This document shows, piece after piece, positions 18,621-27,788 of a stretch of DNA of 64,000 nt (positions are counted from its first letter, which is position 1; every line of letters begins with the position of its first letter). Source of the DNA: Agreia pratensis (lineage in GTDB: Bacteria > Actinomycetota > Actinomycetes > Actinomycetales > Microbacteriaceae); NCBI RefSeq assembly GCF_900177685.1, contig NZ_FXAY01000003.1:372001-436000 (forward strand), given 5' to 3'. The position numbers were made by a program, and so were the translations under genes. Under the pieces are notes generated by a model that made no database searches, was not told where the DNA came from, and was given only the letters and a program-made list of their open reading frames with translations.

Positions 18621-19421
18621 TTACTGAACCGCGATAGTGCCGATGGTAACGGGAATCGACGGCTTGCCGTCGGCCGAACCGTCCGCAGTGCCAGCATCGG
18701 TGACGCCGGCCTTGAGCGCGTCGAGCCCGCTCGTAACCGTTCCGAGCACGGTGTAGCCGCCCGCGGCATCAGACGGAATCGTGGTGTCTTCGTAGACGAT
18801 GAAGAACTGGCTTCCCATGCTCGAGCCGTTTCCTCCCTGGCGCGCCATCGCTATGGTTCCCGCCGGGTACACGTCACCTGCGGGTGCGTTCTCGATGGGG
18901 CCGAAGCTGTAGCCCGGGCCGCCCGACCCGTCGCCGTTGGGATCGCCGCACTGCAGCACGCCGAAACCGGGAGACGTGGTGAGTCTGTGGCAGGTGAGTC
19001 CGTTGTAGAAACCCTTCTGCGCCAGGGTCACGAAGTTGGCCACGCCCTGGGGAGCGGCCGCGCCGTCGAGAGAGATTCCGAGCGGGATGTCGTTGACCGT
19101 CATCTCTCCGGTCCACGTGCGACCTTCGGCCGCGGCGGGGTTGGGAACGTCGGCCGAGTTCGGTGTCGGCGTCGGCGCGGGCGTGTCGGTGGATGCCGCT
19201 GTCGCGCTGGGCGACGGCGTCGGCGTTCCAGGGCCACCCGCGAAATAGAAGACCTGCACGACGACGGCTGCTGCGATGACCAGGATGGCCACGAGCACGG
19301 CCACCACATTGTCGCGCCTGCGTCGGGCGATCTTCGAGGCGTGCATCGTCTGCCGCGCCTGGTAGTCGCGCAGACGTTGACGCGCAGCGCGGGCCTCTCG
19401 GTCCTGATTCCTCGGTGCCAC
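18621..19421 (-). CDS. Membrane-anchored peptidyl-prolyl cis-trans isomerase (cyclophilin)
   Basis: This 266-residue protein has a basic cytoplasmic tail, one transmembrane helix (residues ~39-62), and a Ser/Thr/Pro-rich linker. An extracellular cyclophilin domain follows from about residue 100, with NFVTLAQKGFYNGLTCHRL, GGPGYSFGPIE, IAMARQ, GSQFFIVYED and the terminal VTIGTIAVQ. It should accelerate prolyl isomerisation of exported proteins. The active-site Arg and the FFI core are visible. The GTG start at 19421 is followed by a typical N-terminus. It is divergent from rarA across a 162-base gap. Confidence 0.9.
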   Translation of the reverse strand: MAPRNQDREARAARQRLRDYQARQTMHASKIARRRRDNVVAVLVAILVIAAAVVVQVFYFAGGPGTPTPSPSATAASTDTPAPTPTPNSADVPNPAAAEGRTWTGEMTVNDIPLGISLDGAAAPQGVANFVTLAQKGFYNGLTCHRLTTSPGFGVLQCGDPNGDGSGGPGYSFGPIENAPAGDVYPAGTIAMARQGGNGSSMGSQFFIVYEDTTIPSDAAGGYTVLGTVTSGLDALKAGVTDAGTADGSADGKPSIPVTIGTIAVQ

Positions 19422-19583
19422 GGATCCTCCATCACCCGACAGATCGGGCGAACACTCGTTTGTTGGGTTCGGTGGGATCGCGTCGCGCGCGTGAATCCCT
19501 CCTGAACTTTACGGGCCACGGGGCATCCTTCCCAACCCGACGTTCACGGGGCCGCTGTCGGATGCTGCCGGTAGCCTTATTTG

Positions 19584-20945
19584 ATGGTCACCTCTCAGCC
19601 CGGTCTGCACAGCGGATCGGTTCCCCTCGCCGTGCGCATGCGCCCCCGCTCGCTCGACGAAGTGGCCGGGCAGAAGCACCTGTTGCGCCCGGGGTCACCC
19701 CTCGTGAATCTCGCATCAGACACCGAGGGAACTCAGGGCTCGGTCTCCGTCATTCTTTGGGGGCCTCCGGGCACGGGCAAGACAACGCTCGCTCAGGCCA
19801 TCGCTCACAGCTCTGGGCGCAAGTTCGTCGAACTCTCCGCGGTGACCGCCGGGGTGAAAGACGTTCGCCAGGTAATGGAAGAGGCCTTCCGAAGCCGCGA
19901 TCTCTACGGTCTGTCGACTGTGCTCTTCCTCGACGAGATCCACCGCTTCACAAAAGCGCAGCAAGATGCTCTGCTTCCCGGCGTCGAAAACGGCTGGGTC
20001 ATTCTGGTCGCGGCTACGACGGAGAATCCGTCGTTCTCCGTGATCTCGCCCCTGCTCTCCCGATCGCTTCTCCTCACGCTCGAACAGCTCAGCGACGACG
20101 ATCTCGGTATCGTCGTCGATCGCGCGGTATCGGATGCCCGGGGTCTCGCCGGTCGCGTCCGTCTCGATCCTGACGCCCGCTCGGCCATCGTGCGTCTCGC
20201 ATCCGGCGATGCTCGCCGGGCGCTCACCGCGCTCGAGGCCTCCGCGGGGTCGATCCTCGCATCGGCCGGGCCGAGCGAGAGTGGCGACTCGTCGACGAGC
20301 GCCGAGTCGCCTCTCATCACCGAAGAAACCGTTGCCCAGGCCGTCGACCGCGCACTCCTGCGCTACGACCGCAACGGCGACGAGCACTACGACGTCATCA
20401 GCGCGTTCATCAAGTCGATCCGAGGGTCCGACGTCGACGCGTCGGTGCACTACCTCGCCCGCATGATCGAAGCCGGAGAAGACCCCCGCTTCATCTGCCG
20501 CAGGCTCATCGTCTCCGCTTCCGAAGACATCGGCATGGCAGACCCTCAGGCACTGGTCGTGGCCGTGGCAGCGGCCGACGCCGTTCAATTCATCGGAATG
20601 CCGGAGGGTCGGATTCCCCTGGCCGAGGCCACCGTCTATCTGGCGACCGCACCCAAGTCGAACGCCTCCTACCTGGCGATCGACCAGGCCATCGGCGACA
20701 TCAGGGCAGGAAAGTTCGGGCGCGTGCCGAAGCACCTCCGTGACGCTCACTATCCGGGCGCCAAACGGCTCGGCCATGGCAAGGGGTACAAGTATCCGCA
20801 TGACGACGACAGGGGAGTGCTCACGCAGCAATATCTGCCCGACGAGCTGGGCCGCACCGAGTACTACCGCCCCACAGAGCATGGGAACGAACGAGACGTT
20901 TCGGCGCGGTTGGCCAAGATCCGCCAGATCACACGCGGGCAATAG
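19584..20945 (+). CDS. rarA: Replication-associated recombination protein A (MgsA/RarA AAA+ ATPase)
   Basis: This 453-residue clamp-loader-like AAA+ protein acts at stalled replication forks. Walker A is GPPGTGKTT (residues 60-68), Walker B is LFLDEIHRF, and sensor 1 is [17 protein letters not shown]. The RarA C-terminal tetramerisation region contains [24 protein letters not shown] and the [19 protein letters not shown] motif. ATG at 19584 is preferred to the adjacent in-frame TTG at 19581. It has no ribosome site of note, so leaderless initiation is possible. Confidence 0.93.
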   Translation: MVTSQPGLHSGSVPLAVRMRPRSLDEVAGQKHLLRPGSPLVNLASDTEGTQGSVSVILWGPPGTGKTTLAQAIAHSSGRKFVELSAVTAGVKDVRQVMEEAFRSRDLYGLSTVLFLDEIHRFTKAQQDALLPGVENGWVILVAATTENPSFSVISPLLSRSLLLTLEQLSDDDLGIVVDRAVSDARGLAGRVRLDPDARSAIVRLASGDARRALTALEASAGSILASAGPSESGDSSTSAESPLITEETVAQAVDRALLRYDRNGDEHYDVISAFIKSIRGSDVDASVHYLARMIEAGEDPRFICRRLIVSASEDIGMADPQALVVAVAAADAVQFIGMPEGRIPLAEATVYLATAPKSNASYLAIDQAIGDIRAGKFGRVPKHLRDAHYPGAKRLGHGKGYKYPHDDDRGVLTQQYLPDELGRTEYYRPTEHGNERDVSARLAKIRQITRGQ

Positions 20946-21211
20946 GGCGACTGTTTCTCTCACCTCGTAGGCCTGCCCGACTGTGGTAGTGTCGATACGC
21001 CTGTTCCGGGTGGCTTTCGTGCGGCTGCGAATCCATTCAGCGAAGATGGTCGTGTTCTGTAGCCGAACCGACCTCGGCACAATCCCCTCATTTTCCTCCG
21101 CAGACGAGGCCGATTCTCACGGGTCGAGCCTCAGACAGCGGTGAGTTCTCTGCGCGACCAGACACTCTGTTCGCGCCTCATCCAGCACGACGATTCACTG
21201 AAAGGATGTAC
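20946..21211 (+). promoter_or_regulatory. Long leader region of rpsD
   Basis: These 266 bases hold no gene. A TAGTGT hexamer (20987-20992) could be a -10 with a poor -35, which would give a transcript leader near 200 bases. That length is unusual for the compact window and is suggestive of r-protein feedback control, although I cannot draw a convincing S4-binding pseudoknot by eye. Confidence 0.35.
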
Positions 21212-21841
21212 ATGTCTACCAAGTCACGTACACGCAGCAAGACCCGCCTCTCGCGAGCCCTTGGCATCGCCCTGACCCCGAAGGCCGCACGTTACCTCGA
21301 GAAGCGTCCTTACGCTCCGGGTGAGCACGGTCGCACCAAGCGCAAGACCGACTCCGACTACGCCGTGCGTCTGCGGGAGAAGCAGCGTCTGCGCGCCCAG
21401 TACGGAATCCGTGAAGCCCAGCTGAAGATCATCTTCGAAGAGGCACGTCGCGCCAAGGGCCTGACCGGTGAGAACCTCGTCGAGCTTCTCGAGATGCGTC
21501 TCGACGCCCTCGTCGTGCGTTCGGGCCTCGCCCGCACCACCGCGCAGGCTCGCCAGCTCGTCGTGCACCGTCACATCCTCGTCGACGGCCAGCTCGTCGA
21601 CCGTCCCTCCTTCCGCGTGAAGCCGGGACAGCTCATCCACGTGAAGCCCAAGAGCGAGGGAACCGAGCCGTTCCAGGTCGCCGCCGCAGGTGGACACCTC
21701 GACGTGCTCCCCAAGGTCCCGGGTTACCTCGAAGTCGAGATCGACAAGCTGCAGGCCCGCCTGCTCCGTCGTCCGCTGCGCGCCGAGGTCCCCGTGACCT
21801 GTGAAGTGCAGCTCGTCGTCGAGTACTACGCCGCACGCTGA
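21212..21841 (+). CDS. rpsD: 30S ribosomal protein S4
   Basis: This 209-residue S4 protein binds 16S rRNA early in 30S assembly. The N-terminal basic region (STKSRTRSKTRLSRALG) precedes the S4 RNA-binding domain (residues ~95-155, LEMRLDALVVRSGLARTTAQARQLVVHRHILV). AAAGGA at 21201-21206 overlaps an upstream in-frame ATG (21206) but is well spaced for ATG 21212, so the latter is the start. It lies alone, away from the rpsM-rpsK-rpoA group where S4 is often found, and is closed by a strong terminator. Confidence 0.96.
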   Translation: MSTKSRTRSKTRLSRALGIALTPKAARYLEKRPYAPGEHGRTKRKTDSDYAVRLREKQRLRAQYGIREAQLKIIFEEARRAKGLTGENLVELLEMRLDALVVRSGLARTTAQARQLVVHRHILVDGQLVDRPSFRVKPGQLIHVKPKSEGTEPFQVAAAGGHLDVLPKVPGYLEVEIDKLQARLLRRPLRAEVPVTCEVQLVVEYYAAR

Positions 21842-21869
21842 TTCACCGCGTGCCCATTGGGTACGCTGA

Positions 21870-21908
21870 GGGGCGGGACACCGAGATTTCGGTGCCCCGC
21901 CCCTTTTT
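21870..21908 (+). terminator. Rho-independent terminator after rpsD
   Basis: A long GC-rich stem (GGGGCGGG at 21870-21877 with CCCGCCCC at 21896-21903, extended by CACCGA/TCGGTG with one mismatch) closes on a GATT loop. It is followed by TTTTT. This is the strongest terminator in the window. Confidence 0.92.
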
Positions 21909-21954
21909 CATTGCAATGGATGCCCATGGCCGGCATCCGCTAAGGAGCTCACCC

Positions 21955-22341
21955 ATGTCAGGTGGAGATATCGCCGGACTCATCGCGGCCGGAGTCTTCG
22001 CGATCCTCGTGGCGTTCCTCGCGCTGCCGCTCATCAAGCTGGGCGGTGTCTTCGACGAGACGCGCGCAGCGATCAAAGAGCTGAGCGACAACGTCACCCC
22101 GATCCTCGAGGAGTCGACGGTGACGATTCAGGAGGCGAACAAGCAGATCGCTCGCGTCGACACGATCACGAAGAACGTCGCCGAGGTCACCGGCAATGTC
22201 ACGAGCCTCGTGGCCCTCTTCGCCGCGTCGGTCGGCGGACCTCTGATCAAGGTCGCCGGGTTCAGTGCTGCCGTCAGAGCGGGCATCTTGAGCTTCCGCG
22301 GGCCCAAGCAGCCTTCCTCCCGCCGACGCCGGTCAAAGTAG
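21955..22341 (+). CDS. DUF948-domain membrane protein
   Basis: This 128-residue protein has one N-terminal transmembrane helix (residues ~5-28). A helical coiled-coil-like stretch follows (FDETRAAIKELSDNVTPILEESTVTIQEAN) in the DUF948 pattern, then a second hydrophobic patch and a basic tail (SSRRRRSK). Function is unknown; DUF948 proteins are general envelope proteins. ATG at 21955 has TAAGGAG eight bases upstream. It begins a small cluster of three hypothetical genes that leads into alaS. Confidence 0.85.
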   Translation: MSGGDIAGLIAAGVFAILVAFLALPLIKLGGVFDETRAAIKELSDNVTPILEESTVTIQEANKQIARVDTITKNVAEVTGNVTSLVALFAASVGGPLIKVAGFSAAVRAGILSFRGPKQPSSRRRRSK

Positions 22342-22348
22342 GCGGTCG

Positions 22349-23119
22349 GTGGAGTTCCTTCTTATCGTTCTGGCTATCGGACTCGCGATCGGCCTGTTCT
22401 TCATTGTGCGATCCACGGTGCGCTACATCCGATACACCGACGCCTCGCCCGACCCTGATGTGGGAGTGAACCCTCAGGCCGACTACATCTTCGGGAGCGT
22501 CGGAGCCCAGGGCACACCCGTCGAAGCCGATTCCGTTCCGACCATCGTCGACGCCCCGTTCAGCACTGCGGCCGCACCGGCGATCGCCGCCATGGAGGTC
22601 GGGATGGTCTTCGGAAATCCCGGGGGACGGCATCCCATCACCCGCTACGACATCCCGGATGGGCTGCGCCTGACGCTGCCCGAGCTGCTGCAAGGCCTGC
22701 GTCGTGATCTCGTGGACGGCGAGGAGGCCTGCAGCATCGTCGCCGCAGGCAAGGCGCGTTCCAGCGACGCCCGCCTCGATTCCGAAGCCAGGGTCGCAGC
22801 CCTGCGAGATGACATCGGCGGGCTCGAGGCTGTCCTTGCCGAGAGCGCAGGCGGCGACCCGGACGATGCGGCACTCGACCAGGTGTGGATCTATGTGGTG
22901 CTGAATCGCGTCGCCGTATCGTGGGAGAGCTACACCGCTCCTCGAGACGTGCTGGCCGCATCCGTTCGTCAATTCGAGTGGCTCGACGCGGAACTGTCGG
23001 CGTGGCTGACGATTCTCGATGACGAGACCGACGACGCCACCCTCGCTGCCGTGTGGCGACAGCGACTCAACGACGAGGTCTCCAGGCGAGCAACGGCCTT
23101 GGCCGTGCGCGCCGACTAA
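22349..23119 (+). CDS. Uncharacterised single-pass membrane protein
   Basis: The protein is 256 residues. The first 22 residues form one transmembrane helix (FLLIVLAIGLAIGLFFIV), followed by an acidic, proline-containing linker. A soluble helical region from about residue 110 to the end has several Trp residues (QVWIYVVLNRVAVSWESY, FEWLDAELSAWL). I do not recognise a family. The GTG start lies seven bases after the DUF948 stop, so co-expression is likely. Codon use looks like its neighbours. Confidence 0.72.
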   Translation: MEFLLIVLAIGLAIGLFFIVRSTVRYIRYTDASPDPDVGVNPQADYIFGSVGAQGTPVEADSVPTIVDAPFSTAAAPAIAAMEVGMVFGNPGGRHPITRYDIPDGLRLTLPELLQGLRRDLVDGEEACSIVAAGKARSSDARLDSEARVAALRDDIGGLEAVLAESAGGDPDDAALDQVWIYVVLNRVAVSWESYTAPRDVLAASVRQFEWLDAELSAWLTILDDETDDATLAAVWRQRLNDEVSRRATALAVRAD

Positions 23120-23163
23120 ACTTGTCTCCATCCCAGCCCAATTCGCGTCTCGAGGAGAGAACA

Positions 23164-23382
23164 TTGAAGAACATCCTGTGGCTCGCACTCGGAGTCGCTC
23201 TCGGATTCGTCGTCGCCCATCAGGTCAACCAGACCGCTGAGGGCAAGAGATTCTTCTCCGATCTCGACAAGCGCACCAAGGGGTTCACCGAGTCCGTCGT
23301 CGACGGATACCGCGAGCGGGAGTCCGAGCTCCGCGCCGTGCTCTCTGACGCTGGCGACGCCATCACGTCGACCGGCCGCTAA
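23164..23382 (+). CDS. Small membrane-anchored hypothetical protein
   Basis: This 72-residue protein begins with a hydrophobic helix (residues 2-18, ILWLALGVALGFVVAH) and continues as an amphipathic, charged helix (GKRFFSDLDKRTKGFTESVVDGYRERE). The TTG start at 23164 is chosen because AGGAGA (23153-23158) lies five bases upstream; the frame stays open further upstream but only into the preceding gene. Family unknown. It sits 66 bases before alaS. Confidence 0.68.
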   Translation: MKNILWLALGVALGFVVAHQVNQTAEGKRFFSDLDKRTKGFTESVVDGYRERESELRAVLSDAGDAITSTGR

Positions 23383-23448
23383 CACCTTTCCCTATCGCGT
23401 CGTCGACTACGGTCTTCGCAGTCCGACGCGCCGAATGCAACGGACCCC

Positions 23449-26106
23449 ATGAACACCGCCGATATCCGCCAACGCTGGCTCACCTTCTTCGCAGACAAGG
23501 GGCACACGGTCGTTCCGAGCGCATCGCTCGTCAGCGACGACCCGACTCTGCTCTTCACCGTCGCGGGCATGGTGCCGTTCATTCCCTACCTCACGGGCCT
23601 GGTCCCCGCCCCGTACCCGCGGGCGACGAGCGTGCAGAAGTGCATTCGCACGCTCGACATCGAAGAGGTCGGCAAGACCACCAGACACGGCACCTTCTTC
23701 CAGATGAACGGCAACTTCTCGTTCGGCGACTACTTCAAGGAACAGGCGATCCGTTACGCCTGGGAGCTACTCGTCACGCCCGAGGCCGACGGCGGACTCG
23801 GCTTCGACGAGAAAGACCTCTGGGTCACCGTCTACGAAGACGACGATGAGGCCATCGAGTACTGGAAGAAGACGGCGGGCCTGCCCGACGAGCGCATCCA
23901 GCGTCTGGGCATGGACTCCAACTACTGGTCGACCGGTCAGCCCGGCCCGGCCGGCCCGTGTTCCGAGATCTTCTTCGATCGCGGCCCCGCCTACGGACGC
24001 GAGGGCGGACCCGCGGCCGACGACGACCGCTACATCGAGATCTGGAATCTCGTATTCATGCAGTACCTGCGCGGTGAAGGCACCGGCAAGAACGACTTCG
24101 AGATCCTCGGCGATCTGCCCAGCCGCAACATCGACACGGGCATGGGCCTCGAGCGCGTGGCGTTCCTGAAGCAGGGGGTCGAGAACCTCTACGAGATCGA
24201 CCAGGTGCGCCCCGTGCTCGACACGGCGTCACTGATCTCCGGCCGCCGCTACGGCGCCGACCACGAAGACGACATCCGGATGCGCGTGGTCGCCGACCAC
24301 GTGCGCAGCGCGTTGATGCTGATGTCCGATGGGGTCACGCCGTCGAACGAGGGCAGGGGATACATCCTGCGCCGCCTGCTGCGCCGCTCGGTGCGTTCCA
24401 TGCGTCTTCTGGGCGTCGACACCGCCGTCTTCCCGGAGCTCTTCCCGGCATCTCGTGACGCCATGAAGGCCGCATACCCCGAGGTGGAGACCGACTTCGA
24501 CCGCATCTCGCGGACCGCGTACGCAGAAGAGGAGTCGTTCCTGCGCACCCTCAGCGGCGGCATCAACATTCTCGACCTCGCCGTGAACTCGGCCAAAGAC
24601 AAGGGCGCCAAGACCCTCGCCGGCGACACGGCTTTCCAGCTCCACGACACCTACGGCTTCCCGATCGACCTCACGATGGAGATGGCCGAGGAAGCCGGGC
24701 TCGCCGTAGACCGTGTTGCATTCGAGTCGCTGATGAGCGAACAGAAGCAGCGCGCCAAGGCCGACTCGAAGGCCAAGAAACTCGGCATCACCGACCTTGG
24801 TGTCTACAGCCAGTTCAGGGCCATCGGCGAGACCACATTCCTCGGTTACGACGAGCTGGTCACCGAGTCGAAGATCCTCGGACTCATCATCGACGGACAG
24901 TCGGTGACCAGCGCCGTCGCCGGTGAGACCCTCGAGGTCATCCTCGCCGAGACCACGCTCTACGCCGAGTCGGGTGGCCAGGAGGCCGACTCCGGCATCA
25001 TCCGGGGCGACGGCTTCGAGCTCGAGGTGCTCGACGTACAGAAGCCCGTCAAGGGTCTCATCAGCCACCGCGTGCACGTCACGAGCGGCCAGGTGTCGGT
25101 CGACGATGCGGCGACGACAGTCGTCGACCCGGAGTGGCGCCGCGGCGCCACCCAGGCGCACTCGGGTACGCACCTCGTGCACGCGGCGCTCCGCCAGACA
25201 CTCGGCCCGCAGGCCCACCAGTCCGGCTCGTACAACAAGGCCGGCTACCTCCGTCTCGACTTCTCGTGGAACCAGCCTCTGTCGACCGAGACCCGCTCCG
25301 AGATCGAAGAGATCTCGAACCTCGCCATCCGCAGCGATCTCGAGGTCGTCACGCGCGAGCTTCCCCTCGACGAGGCCAAGGCGCTGGGGGCCATGGCCCT
25401 GTTCGGCGAGAAGTACGGCGACGTCGTGCGCGTCGTCGACATCGGGGGACCCTGGTCGCGTGAGCTCTGTGCAGGAACGCATGTGCAGCACAGCTCAGAG
25501 ATCGGCATGATCAACATCCTCGGAGAATCGTCGATCGGTTCGACCAACCGTCGAGTCGAGTCGCTGGTCGGCATCGAGGCATTCCGCCAGTTCGCCGCAG
25601 AACGCAGCGTCGTGACGCAGTTGGCGACCACGCTGAAGGCTCCGCGAGAAGACGTGCCCGCGCGCATCCAGGATCTCGTCGCGAATCTCAAAGCGGCGGA
25701 GAAGAAGCTCGCCGCCTACGAGGCGAGCGCCCTGAGCGCCCGCGTCCCCTCGCTGGTCGATACCGCGCGCACCGTCGGAGAGCTTCGCCTCGTAGCCGCC
25801 GATGCCGGGGAGCTCTCCTCGTCCGATGATCTGCGAGCCCTCGTCACAGGAGTCCGGGAGCGGCTCGGATCCGCTCCGGCCGTCGTGGCACTCGCCGCGG
25901 TCGTCGCCGGGAAGCCTGTCGTCATAGTCGCGACCAACGACGCGGCGCGCGCCCTCGGCCACCGAGCCGGAGTTCTCGCCAAGCAGGCCGCATCCATTCT
26001 GGGCGGCGGGGGCGGCGGAAAAGACGATCTCGCCCAGGGCGGTGGCACGAACTCGGCCGCCATCGACAGCGCCCTCACGGCGGTGTCGCAGACGGTTCTA
26101 GGCTGA
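23449..26106 (+). CDS. alaS: Alanine--tRNA ligase
   Basis: This 885-residue class II synthetase has the N-terminal aminoacylation domain (MNTADIRQRWLTFFADKGH...), the editing domain with zinc ligands HSGTH (571-575) and CAGTH (Cys674-His678), and a C-terminal DHHA1 domain ending in the glycine-rich GGGGGGKDDLAQGGG motif. Length is normal. It heads the alaS-ruvX-mltG-aro string. No promoter is clear in the 66-base gap before it, so read-through from the preceding small genes is possible. Confidence 0.97.
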   Translation: MNTADIRQRWLTFFADKGHTVVPSASLVSDDPTLLFTVAGMVPFIPYLTGLVPAPYPRATSVQKCIRTLDIEEVGKTTRHGTFFQMNGNFSFGDYFKEQAIRYAWELLVTPEADGGLGFDEKDLWVTVYEDDDEAIEYWKKTAGLPDERIQRLGMDSNYWSTGQPGPAGPCSEIFFDRGPAYGREGGPAADDDRYIEIWNLVFMQYLRGEGTGKNDFEILGDLPSRNIDTGMGLERVAFLKQGVENLYEIDQVRPVLDTASLISGRRYGADHEDDIRMRVVADHVRSALMLMSDGVTPSNEGRGYILRRLLRRSVRSMRLLGVDTAVFPELFPASRDAMKAAYPEVETDFDRISRTAYAEEESFLRTLSGGINILDLAVNSAKDKGAKTLAGDTAFQLHDTYGFPIDLTMEMAEEAGLAVDRVAFESLMSEQKQRAKADSKAKKLGITDLGVYSQFRAIGETTFLGYDELVTESKILGLIIDGQSVTSAVAGETLEVILAETTLYAESGGQEADSGIIRGDGFELEVLDVQKPVKGLISHRVHVTSGQVSVDDAATTVVDPEWRRGATQAHSGTHLVHAALRQTLGPQAHQSGSYNKAGYLRLDFSWNQPLSTETRSEIEEISNLAIRSDLEVVTRELPLDEAKALGAMALFGEKYGDVVRVVDIGGPWSRELCAGTHVQHSSEIGMINILGESSIGSTNRRVESLVGIEAFRQFAAERSVVTQLATTLKAPREDVPARIQDLVANLKAAEKKLAAYEASALSARVPSLVDTARTVGELRLVAADAGELSSSDDLRALVTGVRERLGSAPAVVALAAVVAGKPVVIVATNDAARALGHRAGVLAKQAASILGGGGGGKDDLAQGGGTNSAAIDSALTAVSQTVLG

Positions 26107-26110
26107 CCGG

Positions 26111-26602
26111 GTGAGGTCGGGCGTTCGCCTCGGCGTCGACGTGGGGAAGGCCCGCATCGGCGTCGCGCGCAGCGACTTCCACGGCATGCTGGCGACGCCG
26201 CTCGAGACGGTGGCGCGCTCGTCGGGTAACAGCACGGCAGACATCGACCGCCTGACGATACTGTGCGACGAACTCGACTGCGCCGAGGTTGTCGTCGGTC
26301 TGCCGCTGTCTCTGTCGGGTGGCACGACGGCGTCGACAGATGACGCCGTTGCCTTCGCGGGTCGGATAGCCGCCGCCACGGGCAGGCCCGTGCGAATGAT
26401 CGATGAGAGACTCACGACGGTCTCCGCTCAGGCCGCGCTCCACACCTCCGGCCGTGCTGTAAAAGGATCGCGTCCCGTGATCGACCAGATCGCCGCGGTT
26501 ATACTTTTGCAGCATGCCCTCGATTCGGAGGCGTCCACGGGAAACCCGCCCGGAATCGCCGCATCCGAATTGGGACCCGATCCACAGGGGGATTTACCGT
26601 GA
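26111..26602 (+). CDS. ruvX: Putative pre-16S rRNA nuclease / Holliday junction resolvase-like RuvX (YqgF)
   Basis: This 163-residue RNase H-fold protein has the Asp motif LGVDVGKARIGVARSD, the Glu-like VVVGLPLSLSGG loop, and the late RMIDERLTTVSAQ motif of the YqgF family. It processes the 16S rRNA 5' end in other bacteria. GTG at 26111 lies four bases after the alaS stop, and its own stop overlaps the GTG of mltG. The last ~25 residues are low in complexity. Confidence 0.93.
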   Translation: MRSGVRLGVDVGKARIGVARSDFHGMLATPLETVARSSGNSTADIDRLTILCDELDCAEVVVGLPLSLSGGTTASTDDAVAFAGRIAAATGRPVRMIDERLTTVSAQAALHTSGRAVKGSRPVIDQIAAVILLQHALDSEASTGNPPGIAASELGPDPQGDLP

Positions 26603-27783
26603 CTGACCGTCAGCCACCAGAAGACCACCCGTTCTCCGAGTTCCTGCGTGAGCCCGCTTCGACGTCGAAGCCCACCGGTCAGCCGCAGTCACGACGAGAG
26701 CGGCGCGAGACGCATGCCACCGTGAGGCACTCGGAGCCGCCGCGGCGTCGACGTCGCGCGCTCACCGGCGTGATCGTGACGGTCGTCATCCTCGGTCTGA
26801 TCGCCGGTGGAGGGGCCTTCGTGTATTCGACGTTCGAGCCTCAGATCACCGCGATGCTCAATCCGAAGTCAAACGATGACTACAGCGGCAACGGTTCGGG
26901 CGAGGTCATGGTGAAGATCTCCGACGGAGAGTACGGCGACGCCATCGGCGTCAAGTTGCAAGAGGCCGGCGTGGTCAAGAGTTCCGACACCTTCTACTCC
27001 CTTCTGCTCAAAGAGAATCCGCAGCCCGTCTTCCAGACCGGCACGTTCAAACTCGCGGCGAAGATGAGTTCGAAGTCCGCTCTCGCCGCACTGCTCGATC
27101 CGGCGAACAAGGTCGACTACACCGTGACTATTCCCGAGGGCACGACGGCGTCGGGCATCTATCAGTCGCTCGCCGATGTCACGGGGATGCCGTTCGACGA
27201 CTTCAAGGCCGCCGGTGCGGACTTCGTGTCGCTCGGGGTGCCGGCCGAGGCGCCGAGCGTCGAAGGCTTCCTGTTCCCCGCGACCTATGAGTTCCAGCCC
27301 GGACAGACGGCCGCCGAGATGCTCAAGACGATGGTCGACCGCACGTACCAGGCTCTCGACGCGGCGGGTGTACCCGCAGACCAGCGCTTGCATGTGCTGA
27401 CCCTCGCGGGCCTCATCCAGAGCGAGTCCGGCAGCAAAGACGATATGTACAAGGTGTCGCGGGTCTTTCAGAATCGCCTGGCCGACGGCATGAACCTGCA
27501 GTCGGATGCCACGGTTCGTTACGGCGCCGGCGGCGGTGCAGTCGACACGACCGAGGCAGAACGTGACGACGCGTCGAACCCCTACAACACCTATGCGAAC
27601 CCGGGTCTGCCTGTCGGTCCGATCTCCAACCCGGGCGATGACGCGATCGACGCGGCCCTGCATCCGGCAGACGGCGACTGGCGATATTTCGTGACCGTGA
27701 ACCTCGACACCGGCGAGACCGTCTTCTCGGTGACCCAAGAGGAGCACGACGAAGCCGTGAAGCAGTATCAGGCCAATCACTGA
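26599..27783 (+). CDS. mltG: Endolytic peptidoglycan transglycosylase MltG
   Basis: The protein is 394 residues. A cytoplasmic basic/proline-rich N-terminus of about 55 residues precedes one transmembrane helix (VIVTVVILGLIAGGGAFVY) and an extracellular YceG domain. The catalytic Glu is Glu276 in LIQSESGSKDD, followed by VSRVFQNRL and the LQSDATVRYG motif; PYNTYANPGLPVGPISNPG is also present. It cleaves nascent glycan strands and sets their length. GTG at 26599 overlaps the ruvX stop. Confidence 0.93.
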   Translation: MTDRQPPEDHPFSEFLREPASTSKPTGQPQSRRERRETHATVRHSEPPRRRRRALTGVIVTVVILGLIAGGGAFVYSTFEPQITAMLNPKSNDDYSGNGSGEVMVKISDGEYGDAIGVKLQEAGVVKSSDTFYSLLLKENPQPVFQTGTFKLAAKMSSKSALAALLDPANKVDYTVTIPEGTTASGIYQSLADVTGMPFDDFKAAGADFVSLGVPAEAPSVEGFLFPATYEFQPGQTAAEMLKTMVDRTYQALDAAGVPADQRLHVLTLAGLIQSESGSKDDMYKVSRVFQNRLADGMNLQSDATVRYGAGGGAVDTTEAERDDASNPYNTYANPGLPVGPISNPGDDAIDAALHPADGDWRYFVTVNLDTGETVFSVTQEEHDEAVKQYQANH

Positions 27784-27788
27784 CGACG

